The notes under the pieces were generated by a model. That model saw nothing but the letters and a program-made list of their open reading frames with translations, was not told the origin of the DNA and made no database searches. 64,000 nucleotides of DNA, taken from Gammaproteobacteria bacterium. Its GTDB lineage: Bacteria; Pseudomonadota; Gammaproteobacteria; Steroidobacterales; Steroidobacteraceae. Positions 9,048 to 17,795 of the stretch are shown here, piece after piece. The translations under genes were made by a program, and so were the position numbers. The DNA is taken from the NCBI GenBank assembly GCA_013289615.1, contig JABCZO010000016.1, positions 23,922 to 87,921 of the forward strand, in the 5' to 3' direction. How positions within the stretch are numbered: the first letter of the stretch is position 1; each line of letters begins with the position of its first letter.

Positions 9048-10493
9048 ATGCACGAACGAGCCATGTGGCAGTGCATTGTACTCATCCTGGGTGTTGCGCT
9101 CGGCTGCTGTGCGCCTCCAGCAGCGCTGGCCGAGCAGCGCGCGCTGCTGGTTGGAGTCGGCAAGCTCGACATTCCGGGCAACGACCTGCCGAGCATCGAA
9201 CTGGATCTGGATCGGATGCATGAGATGCTCAATCTCATGGGTTTCGAGGACCGGCAGATACATACCCTGCAGGACGAGGCGGCGACTTCGACCAGCGTGA
9301 TCGCGGAATTCAACGGCTGGCTCAAGCAGGGAGTGCAGCCGGAGGATCGCGTGGTGTTCTACTTCAGCGGTCACGGCAGCAACATTCCGGACGAGCACGG
9401 CGACCAGGACGATAACGTCAGTCAGGTCCTGGTCACGCACGATGTGAAACTGGTTCACGTCAAGGCCGGCCATTCGCTCGCCGGCGTGCTGCCGGATTTC
9501 CGGATATCGGAATTGCTGGCGGCGAACCCGAGCAGGCACGTGCTGTTCATCGTCGATTCATGTCACTCCGGCACCGTAACGCGCTCGTTCACCCTGGACA
9601 ACCACAGTCTCGGCTCTACGCCGGTGTTCGTTAAGTCGTTCAACTACCCTGGCATGCCGGCGTCGCCGCCGCGCACCGTTACGCGTGGCCTGGCCGGCCC
9701 GCAGGACCGCAAGGAACCGCAATGGGATCCTAAGGTCAACTACATCGCCGTAACCGCGGCTGCAGACAATCAGGAAGCCATTGGCACCATGAATGGCGGC
9801 GTCTTTACACTCGGCCTGACGGACGCGGTCAAACGGCTCACCAGCGAGGGTAAGAGTCCCACGCCTAAGGAACTGCGCGACGATGCCGACAGCTACATTC
9901 GCAGCAAGGTGGACAAGAACCAGATTCACACGCCGCAGATAATGGGTAATGAAACACTGGCCGATGCGCCGATCAGGGTCATTTCATTGAATGCTTCCAA
10001 CGGCCCCAACCGCAAGCGGCTGCTCGAGCTGGTGGCACTGCAACCCCAGCATATCGACATTACGGCATCGAGCAGTCGCTATGCGGTTGACGAACCGGTC
10101 AAGCTGACGCTGAAGGTTCCGGCGGACGGATACCTGAACGTGGTGAGCGTCGATTCAAAGGACAATGCCACGGTACTGTTTCCGAATGGCATCCAGAAGA
10201 CCAACGCGGTCAGCGCCGGAGCGTTTACCTTTCCGACCGCCCAGATGGCTTTTGATCTGCTGGCATCGGAGCCGATCGGGCCAACCCTGGTGGTGGCGTT
10301 CCTGAGTAGCGACCCGATCAATTTCTACCAGGAAACGGTGGAGGACCGCGACGAGGCTGGCCACATCAAGGTGGATTTCGCGTCGTTGTCGCACACTGCG
10401 ACCCGCGCCATCCGCATCGCACCGCGCAACAAGGACATCTACGCGGCACAGCTCGAGTTACAGATCGTCGCGGCTCCGGCCGGCAAGCATTAA
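9048..10493 (+). CDS. Secreted caspase-like peptidase (C14) with DUF4384-like C-terminus
   Basis: Predicted periplasmic Cys protease of 481 residues. A signal peptide (likely cut after ALA, residue 28) precedes a metacaspase-type p20 fold starting at RALLVGVGKL. The catalytic His sits in YFSGHG (His109) and the catalytic Cys in IVDSCHSGT (Cys172), so both dyad residues are present. Acidic loop DEHGDQDDN after the His may bind calcium, as in metacaspases. The C-terminal part (about 330-440) resembles DUF4384: PVKLTLKVPADGYLNVVSVD followed by VLFPN. Caspase + DUF4384 proteins are known in proteobacteria, but substrates are not. It closes a cassette with a DUF900 hydrolase and an OmpA-domain protein. 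Confidence 0.87.
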   Translation: MHERAMWQCIVLILGVALGCCAPPAALAEQRALLVGVGKLDIPGNDLPSIELDLDRMHEMLNLMGFEDRQIHTLQDEAATSTSVIAEFNGWLKQGVQPEDRVVFYFSGHGSNIPDEHGDQDDNVSQVLVTHDVKLVHVKAGHSLAGVLPDFRISELLAANPSRHVLFIVDSCHSGTVTRSFTLDNHSLGSTPVFVKSFNYPGMPASPPRTVTRGLAGPQDRKEPQWDPKVNYIAVTAAADNQEAIGTMNGGVFTLGLTDAVKRLTSEGKSPTPKELRDDADSYIRSKVDKNQIHTPQIMGNETLADAPIRVISLNASNGPNRKRLLELVALQPQHIDITASSSRYAVDEPVKLTLKVPADGYLNVVSVDSKDNATVLFPNGIQKTNAVSAGAFTFPTAQMAFDLLASEPIGPTLVVAFLSSDPINFYQETVEDRDEAGHIKVDFASLSHTATRAIRIAPRNKDIYAAQLELQIVAAPAGKH

Positions 10494-10508
10494 GGGCCGG
10501 CCCGAATA

Positions 10509-11174
10509 CTACTCGCCGCTCGGCGCCCTGCGCCTGAAACGCGTCAGGTCGATCGCGGCTACGCCTAACAGCACACGCCCGTCGTCGATCGGGCTACCTA
10601 GCCGCGTCTCCACCGGCACGACTCCGGCCCAGATCGGCAGCGCATAGTCGTCCTCATCGTCCACTGGCGGTCCGCGGCGGATCTTTGCGGACACTTCCTC
10701 CAGCGGCAACGCCAGCACGCTCGATTGTCGCAGCTCGAGCTCGCTGGGCATGCGCGCCTCTTCCCAGCGTGCCGGCACCACGTGATTGGTGATGCGGGCC
10801 AGCGCCGTCATCTTTTCATTCCGGTCATCGACCAGGCGTGCGGTGCCGATCATCACGACAGAGCGGTAGTTGAGCGAATGATGAAATGCCGAGCGCGCGA
10901 GCACCAGGCCATCGAGCAGCGTGACTGTGATGCACACCGGCACGCCTCGTGTCAGGGTGCGCAACGTGCGGCTTACGGCAGAGCCATGAATGTAGAGCGT
11001 AGCCTCGGCGCGCGCATACACGGTCGGAATGACATACGGCTGGCCGTCCACCGCAAAGCCGACGTGACAGACGAAGCCTTCATCGAGAATCGCATGCACG
11101 GCGAGCTTGTCGTAGCTGCCGCGCTTGGGCAGTCGCCGGACTTTGGTGCGCGCGGTCGGAGGGTAGTCATCCAT
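10509..11174 (-). CDS. FMN-binding split-barrel protein (pyridoxamine 5'-phosphate oxidase family)
   Basis: Small flavoprotein of 221 residues in the group that includes nitroimidazole-reductase-like NimA proteins. Features: an opening TKVRRLPKRGSYD, the barrel segment GQPYVIPTVYAR, then LYIHGSA and RSVVMIGTARLV typical of FMN binding. True substrate unknown. The ATG is preferred over a TTG three codons upstream. It is the last gene of a probable three-gene transcript (TonB receptor, TPR-sulfotransferase, this gene), 21 bp after the sulfotransferase gene begins to lie upstream, and so should respond to the TetR operator ahead of the receptor. It ends tail-to-tail with the caspase-like gene. 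Confidence 0.8.
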   Translation of the reverse strand: MDDYPPTARTKVRRLPKRGSYDKLAVHAILDEGFVCHVGFAVDGQPYVIPTVYARAEATLYIHGSAVSRTLRTLTRGVPVCITVTLLDGLVLARSAFHHSLNYRSVVMIGTARLVDDRNEKMTALARITNHVVPARWEEARMPSELELRQSSVLALPLEEVSAKIRRGPPVDDEDDYALPIWAGVVPVETRLGSPIDDGRVLLGVAAIDLTRFRRRAPSGE

Positions 11175-11195
11175 GCGGATCAATGCCCGAAGCCA

Positions 11196-13271
11196 TCAAA
11201 ACGGGTAATCGGTCAGGGCCGTTCCGAGTGCAGCCCGCAATTCTTCCAGCTGCGGCTCGAAGTTTCGCCAATGCTCAACTGCATCGCGATAGATCGGTTG
11301 CCGCACCTGCTCGGAGCTGGCGGTTCGCACCGCGCGCTCGGTCTGGTAAAAACGCAGGCAACGATCCTCGAATGGCAGCTTGCAATAGTCGAGCAGGCGC
11401 CGCACCGCCGCTTCGGTGTCGCGCACCGTCTCTTCATAGAACACACGCAGCACGACGCCCGGGAGCACGCGGTCCCAGTGCGCCATCAATGCCACGTACT
11501 CGGCGTAGTAGCGACCCAGGTCGGTGAGGTCGTAACTGAAGTGCTGGCCGGAAGCGAACAGTTGCTTGAAGGCGCTGAAGCAGCTCGCCATGGGATGGCG
11601 GCGGGTGTCGATGATCCTGGCGTTCGGAAGAATGAGGTGAATCAGGCCGATGTGCGGAAAGTTGTTCGGCATCTTGTCGATGAAGAATGGGGCGTCGCGG
11701 CGCTGGATGCGAGTGCGCTCTATGTATTCCTGTCCGAGTTCGCGCAACTGAGCCGCATCGAGCTCGAGCAGGATGTCCGGGTAGCGCGAGGCATCCGCTG
11801 GCGCTCGCTTGCCACTCAGGCGTCGCGCGATCTCGATGATCTCAGGCAGTTCGCCCGTGCCGTCGACCTGCGAGTGGCTCGCGAGGATCTGCTCTACCAG
11901 GGTGGACCCGGATCGCGGCAGGCCGACGATGAAGATCGGCGCCGGGTCGGGGCAGCCATGTCCCGCGTGTCGATCGAACAGCTCCGGCGTGCAGGCGCGG
12001 ATCAGATCCTCGGTGGCGGCGTGGTTTTCCCCGGCACTGTAGCGCACCTCGGTGCGACGCTGGGCATTGCCGCGCTGATACTGCGCGAATGCTTCAGCGT
12101 ACCGGCCTCGATCTTCGTACGCCTTGCCCAGGGCAAAGCACAGTGCCGGGTTTTCGCGCGGCAGGCAGCGGCCCGATGCCGCGGCAGCGCTCATCGCGGC
12201 CACCTCCTGATCCGTGAAGTCGAAGGTTTTCAGGTTGGCGAGACTCCAGTAGGCATCGCCAAACAGCGGATCGAGCGCGATCGCGCGATGGTAGGCGTCG
12301 ATCGCCTCGGAGGTGCGGCCCACGGTCTTGAGCGCGTGGCCCAGGCTGGCCAGATCGAGCGCCGTATGGCCCGGACGGGCGACCACCCTCTGGTAGTTGT
12401 CGATGGCCTCCTGTTGCCGCCCGACGCGAACCAGCACCGAAGCGAGCAGGATCCGATAGCTGGTGTTGTCGGGATCGACGGCCAGCAGCCGGTCGGTTTC
12501 CTCGAGCGACTGCTGAAACTTTCCCTGCTTCATCAGCACGTGAGCGTAGCCGGCGCGCGCAAAATGAAATTCCGGCGCCAGCGCCACACAACGGGCAAAC
12601 AGTCGCTCGGCATCATCGAATACACCCAGTCGCGTGGCGATTTCCGCCAATAGCCTCAGGGCATCGACGTCGTCGGGGGAATGACGCAAATAGTCGCGAC
12701 AGCCGGTCTCGGCCTCAGCAAGCTTTCCCTGCGCTACCAGTTCCGCAATTTTGACCAGCACTTCAGGCCGGGCCGCAGCCTTCAGATACTCGCGCATCGC
12801 CTCATCGGCACCGGTCTGATCACCCAGACTGGTGAGCATGTCGGCGATCAGTCCCCATGCCGCGGCTCGGTTCGGGTCCAGTGCCAGAAGCTGCCGAAGA
12901 GCGGCCACCGAGCCCTTCAGGTCACCGCACTGGCGCAGGATCAGCCCCTTTTCCTGATGCACCGATGGCCAGTCGCGACGCCTGGCAATCAATCCGTCAA
13001 GCAATGCCAGTGCCTCCGAACTGGCGCCTTGCTGGTGGCGCGCCTTGGCCAGCAGGAACAGTGCATTCGGTTCCTGCGGCGCCGTCGCCAGGATCACGCG
13101 GATGTCTTGTTCGGCCTGCTGCGGCTGGCCCGACTTGAGCAGTCGGACGGCTCGCTCCAGGGCGGACTGTAGCGGGCCTGGCATCGCTCTGGCTCGCGGG
13201 TTCGATCGGGCAACACTACCGGCGGCAGGCTCCGCAGCGGGTTGCCCAAGCCCTCCGCTGCGCGTCGTCAT
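11196..13271 (-). CDS. TPR-repeat sulfotransferase
   Basis: Protein of 691 residues. Residues about 35-400 are tetratricopeptide repeats (for example PNALFLLAKARHQQG and a series ending in LDPLFGDAYWSLANLK). The C-terminal 250 residues form a sulfotransferase domain: the PAPS 5'-phosphosulfate loop FIVGLPRSGSTLVEQIL (about 447-463) and a later region ARIIDTRRHPMASCFS. It would move sulfate from PAPS to an unknown acceptor. TPR-sulfotransferases beside TonB receptors are frequent in sphingomonads and Steroidobacter-like bacteria. It begins 13 bp downstream of the receptor gene, so co-transcribed. A second possible start is Met30. Localisation is probably cytoplasmic, no signal peptide being visible. 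Confidence 0.87.
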   Translation of the reverse strand: MTTRSGGLGQPAAEPAAGSVARSNPRARAMPGPLQSALERAVRLLKSGQPQQAEQDIRVILATAPQEPNALFLLAKARHQQGASSEALALLDGLIARRRDWPSVHQEKGLILRQCGDLKGSVAALRQLLALDPNRAAAWGLIADMLTSLGDQTGADEAMREYLKAAARPEVLVKIAELVAQGKLAEAETGCRDYLRHSPDDVDALRLLAEIATRLGVFDDAERLFARCVALAPEFHFARAGYAHVLMKQGKFQQSLEETDRLLAVDPDNTSYRILLASVLVRVGRQQEAIDNYQRVVARPGHTALDLASLGHALKTVGRTSEAIDAYHRAIALDPLFGDAYWSLANLKTFDFTDQEVAAMSAAAASGRCLPRENPALCFALGKAYEDRGRYAEAFAQYQRGNAQRRTEVRYSAGENHAATEDLIRACTPELFDRHAGHGCPDPAPIFIVGLPRSGSTLVEQILASHSQVDGTGELPEIIEIARRLSGKRAPADASRYPDILLELDAAQLRELGQEYIERTRIQRRDAPFFIDKMPNNFPHIGLIHLILPNARIIDTRRHPMASCFSAFKQLFASGQHFSYDLTDLGRYYAEYVALMAHWDRVLPGVVLRVFYEETVRDTEAAVRRLLDYCKLPFEDRCLRFYQTERAVRTASSEQVRQPIYRDAVEHWRNFEPQLEELRAALGTALTDYPF

Positions 13272-13284
13272 GCGCCGCCGGAAA

Positions 13285-15726
13285 TCACTTGCGGTAACTC
13301 AGCGTGATGCCGACGGTGCGCGGCCTTGCCACCGTGTCGCGGCCATACTGTCCGCCCTGGTAGAAGTCATAGTCGGAGCGATTGATGAACAGCACCGCCT
13401 CCTTGTCGAACAGGTTCTCACAGTAGAGCTCGGAGACCCACTTGCCCCACGCGGCCCCGAGCCGGAAATTGGTGAGCGAATAGCTGGGTTGCGGGCCGCG
13501 CGTTTCCAGAAACATCGTACTCCAGGAGCTGGCCGTGTACGTGGTGCTGAGCTGCGCATGGCCGCGCACTTCGGCCGACCAGGGGAACTCGTAGCGGGCG
13601 ATGAAGGCACCCTTCTCCTTCGGCACGAACGCCAGTTCCGTCCCCGAGGGCGCATGCCAGAAGACGCCCGCGGTGCCGCAAGGACCGCCGACGCAGAACG
13701 ACTGGGTGAGATGCGCATCGATATAGGCGCCATTGAGACTGAGCGTGAGCCTATCGATCGGCCGAAAGCTCAAGTCGAATTCGGCGCCGTTGTCGGTCGC
13801 GGTGCCGGCGTTGCCGCTGACGAAGAAGATGACGGTCGGCACCAGGGTGGTGAACTGGATGTTGGTCCACTTCATGTGATAACCGGTGATGTTGAAGCGC
13901 AGCCGGTTATCGAGCCACTGGGATTTCAGGCCGACTTCGTAGTTACGCACGAAATCGGACTTGTAGCTCGCCGTGATACCGTCCTGGGGTGCGGTGCCGC
14001 GGTTCACGCCATTGGGCCGGTAGCCCTCCGAATAGGTGCCGTAGACCAGGACTCCGGGTACGAGCTTATAAGAGGCGTTGAATTTCTTGATGTTGCCGAC
14101 CTCGGCCGCGGTGACTCGCGGATCGAGCTCGAATACCCCTCCGAGGGGCTTGGCCAGGAACAGGCCGTTGATCGTGTTGCGCTCGTCAAACCAGCGGGCG
14201 CCGGCGAGCAGCGACAAACTGGAAGTCACATCCCAGGTGACCTCGCTGAATGCGGCGGTTTGCCGATCGGTCCGGTTACCCTGAAAGGACAGATAGGTGT
14301 AGGGATCGGTACCGCTCACCGAGTCTCCCGTATTAAGGCCCGGGGTGTCGTAGGCCTCGGTATAGCGGTGCTCGATGTTCTCATTGAACACGCCGACGAT
14401 CGCATGCACCGGGAAGCTCAACGGCGTCTGCAGCCGCAACTCGTTGTCCCAGCGTTTGATGTAGTTGGTGCCGAGGAACTCCATGCGCGGGTCCTTGCAG
14501 CCGCTCAACACGCCGGTGCCGCTGTTGTCGCAATTGTAGAACGGCGCGATGAACCCGGAATACTGGGAGTACATCGAGTAGTCGTGCACGTACGTGACGT
14601 TGCGGTCGAAGTAGGAGCCGGCGTAGGTGACTTCGAAACCGCCGAACCTGCCGGTGGCCGTGAGCGAGCTCTGGCGAAACACGTCGTCCAATGAATCATT
14701 GAAATAGCGCGCGACATTCAGGTCGCCGCCGTTGAGTCCCGGATCGACATCGAACACGCCCTGGCTGGTGAGGGTCTGGGTGACGAACTTGAGATCGACG
14801 GTCCAGTGCTCGTTCGGAATGGTACGCAGCGCCAGCCGGAAGCCTTCCTTGCCCGAGGTGTTGAAGTCATTCCTGGCGTACAGGCTGTTATTGACCGTCG
14901 GAAAGTTGGTGACCGTGAGCCCGGTCGAGGTGACGTTCGGAAACGTGTAGGTGAAGTTCGACACGACGTTGTTGATATAACCGCCGCGCTGATCCGACCA
15001 GCCCACGAATCGAAGCGCCGTGTTATCGCTCAACGGGATGTTGGCGAAGCCCTCCACCTTGTAGCTGGGATCGCCGTGGTCGGTCACGGAATAGCCGAAG
15101 TCGGCACCATAATCCTCGGCGGCCGGATTGGGCGCCTTGGTGATGATGCGCACCGTACCGGCCTCCGACCCCGAGCCGAATAGCGTGCCCTGGGGACCTG
15201 ACAGCGCTTCGATGCGCTCAATGTCGTAGGTCTCGATGTCCACTGAACGGCCGGCATTGGTCACCGGCTGCTCATCCAGGTAGATGGCCACCGAGGGCTG
15301 CACGCCGGAAGTCTCGACCAGGTTGACCGACCCGTCGGACAGCCCGCGGAAGTAGATCTGCGCCGAGCCCGGACCGGTGGAGGTGAACGACAGACTGGGA
15401 ACCAGCAGCGCATAATCGTTGAAGCTGTTGACGCCCAGGTTCTCGAGCATCGCGGACGAGAGCACCTGGATGCTCGCCGCGACGTCCTGGGCATTCTCGG
15501 TGCGCTTCTCCGCCGAGACGACCACCTCTTCGAGCTGGCTCGACTCGGCACTGGTATCCGCGGCGCGCGCTGCACCTGCGTGACCGGCGATCGCAGCGAT
15601 CACGGCGCAGGCGATAGGGGATAGGCGCTGTAGCGGCAGCGTCGGCGCACCGATCGGCGTGAATGGCGTGTTCGTACGCGGACGGCCGATACGCAAGGCC
15701 CTGCCGTGGTATTTTCGCGTCACCAT
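13285..15726 (-). CDS. TonB-dependent outer-membrane receptor
   Basis: Outer-membrane transporter of 813 residues powered by TonB. A signal sequence (hydrophobic part about 37-55, AARA-ADT) is followed by a TonB box LEEVVVSA, the plug domain (about 75-190, with YFRGLSDGS and GPQGTLFGSG) and a beta-barrel ending in VGITLSYRK. The barrel keywords and Tyr/Phe-rich strands resemble receptors of the iron/other-substrate class typical of Caulobacter, Sphingomonas and Steroidobacter; the ligand cannot be read from sequence. A strong AGGGAGA ribosome site precedes the ATG. A palindrome matching one upstream of the FAD oxidoreductase lies 300 bp before the start. First gene of the receptor-sulfotransferase-FMN protein transcript. 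Confidence 0.92.
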   Translation of the reverse strand: MVTRKYHGRALRIGRPRTNTPFTPIGAPTLPLQRLSPIACAVIAAIAGHAGAARAADTSAESSQLEEVVVSAEKRTENAQDVAASIQVLSSAMLENLGVNSFNDYALLVPSLSFTSTGPGSAQIYFRGLSDGSVNLVETSGVQPSVAIYLDEQPVTNAGRSVDIETYDIERIEALSGPQGTLFGSGSEAGTVRIITKAPNPAAEDYGADFGYSVTDHGDPSYKVEGFANIPLSDNTALRFVGWSDQRGGYINNVVSNFTYTFPNVTSTGLTVTNFPTVNNSLYARNDFNTSGKEGFRLALRTIPNEHWTVDLKFVTQTLTSQGVFDVDPGLNGGDLNVARYFNDSLDDVFRQSSLTATGRFGGFEVTYAGSYFDRNVTYVHDYSMYSQYSGFIAPFYNCDNSGTGVLSGCKDPRMEFLGTNYIKRWDNELRLQTPLSFPVHAIVGVFNENIEHRYTEAYDTPGLNTGDSVSGTDPYTYLSFQGNRTDRQTAAFSEVTWDVTSSLSLLAGARWFDERNTINGLFLAKPLGGVFELDPRVTAAEVGNIKKFNASYKLVPGVLVYGTYSEGYRPNGVNRGTAPQDGITASYKSDFVRNYEVGLKSQWLDNRLRFNITGYHMKWTNIQFTTLVPTVIFFVSGNAGTATDNGAEFDLSFRPIDRLTLSLNGAYIDAHLTQSFCVGGPCGTAGVFWHAPSGTELAFVPKEKGAFIARYEFPWSAEVRGHAQLSTTYTASSWSTMFLETRGPQPSYSLTNFRLGAAWGKWVSELYCENLFDKEAVLFINRSDYDFYQGGQYGRDTVARPRTVGITLSYRK

Positions 15727-16143
15727 AGCGTTCTCCCTGATTTCTTATCGCTGGATTCGTGCCGATGCAATCCCTGCCGAAGCTGTCTGGCACCAACATG
15801 GCGCATGAATCGCGCCGATGCATCACGCGAGTGCGCGGCGGCCACGTCGGACACGCCAAGGCTTTTCATTTGTTCGGAAATTCTCCCTATTCCCTTGATC
15901 TTCCTGACCTTGAGTCGGGCCGTTGAGTGGCGCTCAATGCTCTACGCCAGGGAGTCGTAGGATAGTTGTTCCGAGACTAGCAGCCCGGTCGCAGGCTGAC
16001 AAGACAGCGCTTGTAGCGAAATTAGGACAGATGTCCTCGAGGCGGCGAGGCTTATCGAAGTCCGATCGCGGCGGCGCTGATGCCGTGCTGCAGCACCTTG
16101 ACAGTCAGTTGCCGGCCGACGGCCAGCCGCGTTCACCAGCTCC
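15727..16143. other. Upstream region of the TonB receptor gene
   Basis: This 417-bp gap holds the receptor promoter and the palindrome at 16024-16037. No reading frame in it looks like a gene. The long leader (about 290 bases if transcription starts beside the palindrome) could hold further control, but I see no known riboswitch. Confidence 0.5.
16024..16037 (-). promoter_or_regulatory. TetR-type operator AGGACA-N2-TGTCCT (receptor copy)
   Basis: AGGACA and TGTCCT form an inverted repeat with a 2-bp spacer. The same arms and spacing occur at 17771-17784 before the FAD oxidoreductase. On the minus strand the repeat is directly followed by TAATTT, a possible -10 element, as TATACT follows the other copy. 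The divergently unrelated neighbours and the nearby TetR gene make this a likely operator; binding is inference. Confidence 0.6.
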
Positions 16144-17736
16144 TCACTTCAGGCGCTTCCAGTCTGCAAGGATCTCACGCGCGGCATTGTGTCCGGGGAT
16201 GCCGGAGACACCGCCGCCCGGATGTGTAGAGGAGCCGCATTGATACAGACCCCTGACCGGTGTGCGGTAGTCCGACCAATGAGACGCCGGACGCTGCCAG
16301 TACAGTTGATCGGCGGTCAGTTCGCCGTGGAAGATATGGCCCTGCGGAAGACCGACGATGGCCTCGAGATCCGGCGGGACCAGGGTCTCAAGGTCGATGA
16401 TCTGCCCGGAAAAACCCGGCGCCACCTGATCGAGTACGTCAAGCGCCGCTTTCGTGAGGTTAGGTTTCTCATTGGCCCAGGAGGCGCCGCCCTTGAGCTC
16501 ATAGGGAGCGTGACCGCCGAATACATTGACGACATGTTTGCCAGGCGGGGCCAGGGAATTGTCGACGATCGTCGGGACCACCGGTGTGAGGAAAGGCCGG
16601 GTCGAGAACCAGCCGTATTTCGCATCGTCGTAGGCACGCTCCAGGTAGTCGATTCCCGGCGCGATGTGCACGTATGTCGGGTAGCCGAACCCGGTCTTGG
16701 CCGGATCGAACGCGCTATAGCGCGGTGGCTCGTGTGCCGCAATATTCATCTTGAAGGCGGTGGAGAATGTCCGGAACGAATCGATCTCACGCAACAATTC
16801 CGCCGGCAGATGGGCCGGGGCGACCAGCCGCCGGAACAGCGTTTTTGCGTTCGCGTTCGATGCCACGATCCGGGCGTGGAATTCGCGCCCGTCGGCGGTG
16901 CGCACACCGGTAGCACGGCCGCCGGTCACCATGACTTCCGCCACCGGCGAATCCACCAGCACCTGCATGCCAAAGCGCGCTCCGGAGCGGGCAATCGACG
17001 TGCTGATGGCTCCCATGCCCCCGCGCACAAAGCCCCAGCCCCCCGCCCCCTGATGCTCACCCATCAGGTGGTGCATGATGACGTATGCGGTTCCCGGTGA
17101 TTTTGGCCCGGCAAAGGTACCGATCGAGGCGTAGTAGGCGAGCACCGAGCGGATGAGGTCGTGCTCGAACCAGACGGAAAGGTAGTCGTAGGCGCTCTGG
17201 GTCAGCAGGTCCACCATCCTATAGGCCCGGTCCCCGACGCTCCGATGCCGCCACAGCATCGAGGCGGTGTGCTTGAAGCTCTTCCAGCTACGCCTGACCG
17301 GATCGACCGGCGTTTCGAGCAGCAGCTTTCTCACCAGTGCCGCCGATTGCTCCAGTTGCCGTACGAATTCCGGGTAGATTTCCGCGTCGTGCCGCGAGAA
17401 ACGGCCAAACTCCGCCTGCGTCTTACGGATGTCGTCGCTATAGACAATGTAATCGTCGCCGCCGATGGGGCAGAACAGATCATTGGCCGGCAATACCTCG
17501 AGACCCAGAGAATCGAGCTCGAGTTCGCGAATCACCCGCGGGTGCAGCAGGCTCATCACGTAGGAGAACCTGGATCCACGAAAGCCCGGAGTGAATTCTT
17601 CAGTGACCGCCGCCCCGCCGATGATGTTGCGACGTTCCAGAACCAGAGTCTTGAGTCCGGCTTTGGAGAGGTAGGCGCCACAAACCAGCCCGTTGTGGCC
17701 GGAACCGATGACGATGACATCGTAGGTGGTCGTCAT
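16144..17736 (-). CDS. FAD-dependent oxidoreductase, phytoene desaturase/PYROXD2-like
   Basis: Flavoenzyme of 530 residues. The N-terminal Rossmann motif YDVIVIGSGHNGLVCGAYL binds FAD, followed by LVLERRNIIGGAAVTEE. The C-terminal FAD-closing segment is LYQCGSSTHPGGGVSGIPGH, the usual signature of the NAD(P)/FAD oxidoreductases related to CrtI and human PYROXD2. Substrate unknown; a desaturation or oxidation of a hydrophobic compound is plausible. The ATG just before TTTYDVIVIG is chosen because the Rossmann strand must be at the N-terminus; the frame is open for 67 more codons through the promoter. A palindromic operator sits in its promoter, and the TetR gene lies immediately upstream on the same strand. 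Confidence 0.88.
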   Translation of the reverse strand: MTTTYDVIVIGSGHNGLVCGAYLSKAGLKTLVLERRNIIGGAAVTEEFTPGFRGSRFSYVMSLLHPRVIRELELDSLGLEVLPANDLFCPIGGDDYIVYSDDIRKTQAEFGRFSRHDAEIYPEFVRQLEQSAALVRKLLLETPVDPVRRSWKSFKHTASMLWRHRSVGDRAYRMVDLLTQSAYDYLSVWFEHDLIRSVLAYYASIGTFAGPKSPGTAYVIMHHLMGEHQGAGGWGFVRGGMGAISTSIARSGARFGMQVLVDSPVAEVMVTGGRATGVRTADGREFHARIVASNANAKTLFRRLVAPAHLPAELLREIDSFRTFSTAFKMNIAAHEPPRYSAFDPAKTGFGYPTYVHIAPGIDYLERAYDDAKYGWFSTRPFLTPVVPTIVDNSLAPPGKHVVNVFGGHAPYELKGGASWANEKPNLTKAALDVLDQVAPGFSGQIIDLETLVPPDLEAIVGLPQGHIFHGELTADQLYWQRPASHWSDYRTPVRGLYQCGSSTHPGGGVSGIPGHNAAREILADWKRLK

Positions 17737-17765
17737 GGCACGCACTACGCTGAAGTATCCAATCC

Positions 17766-17795
17766 AGTATAGGACAGCTGTCCTACGGGCGACAA
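17766..17795 (-). promoter_or_regulatory. Promoter of the FAD oxidoreductase gene with TetR-type operator in the spacer
   Basis: The perfect 16-bp palindrome TAGGACAGCTGTCCTA (17770-17785) lies between a possible -35 TTGTCG and -10 TATACT (minus strand, 18-bp spacer, -10 at 17766-17771). A repressor bound there would block RNA polymerase. The palindrome overlaps the stop of the TetR gene. The core equals the receptor operator at 16024-16037. Confidence 0.62.
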
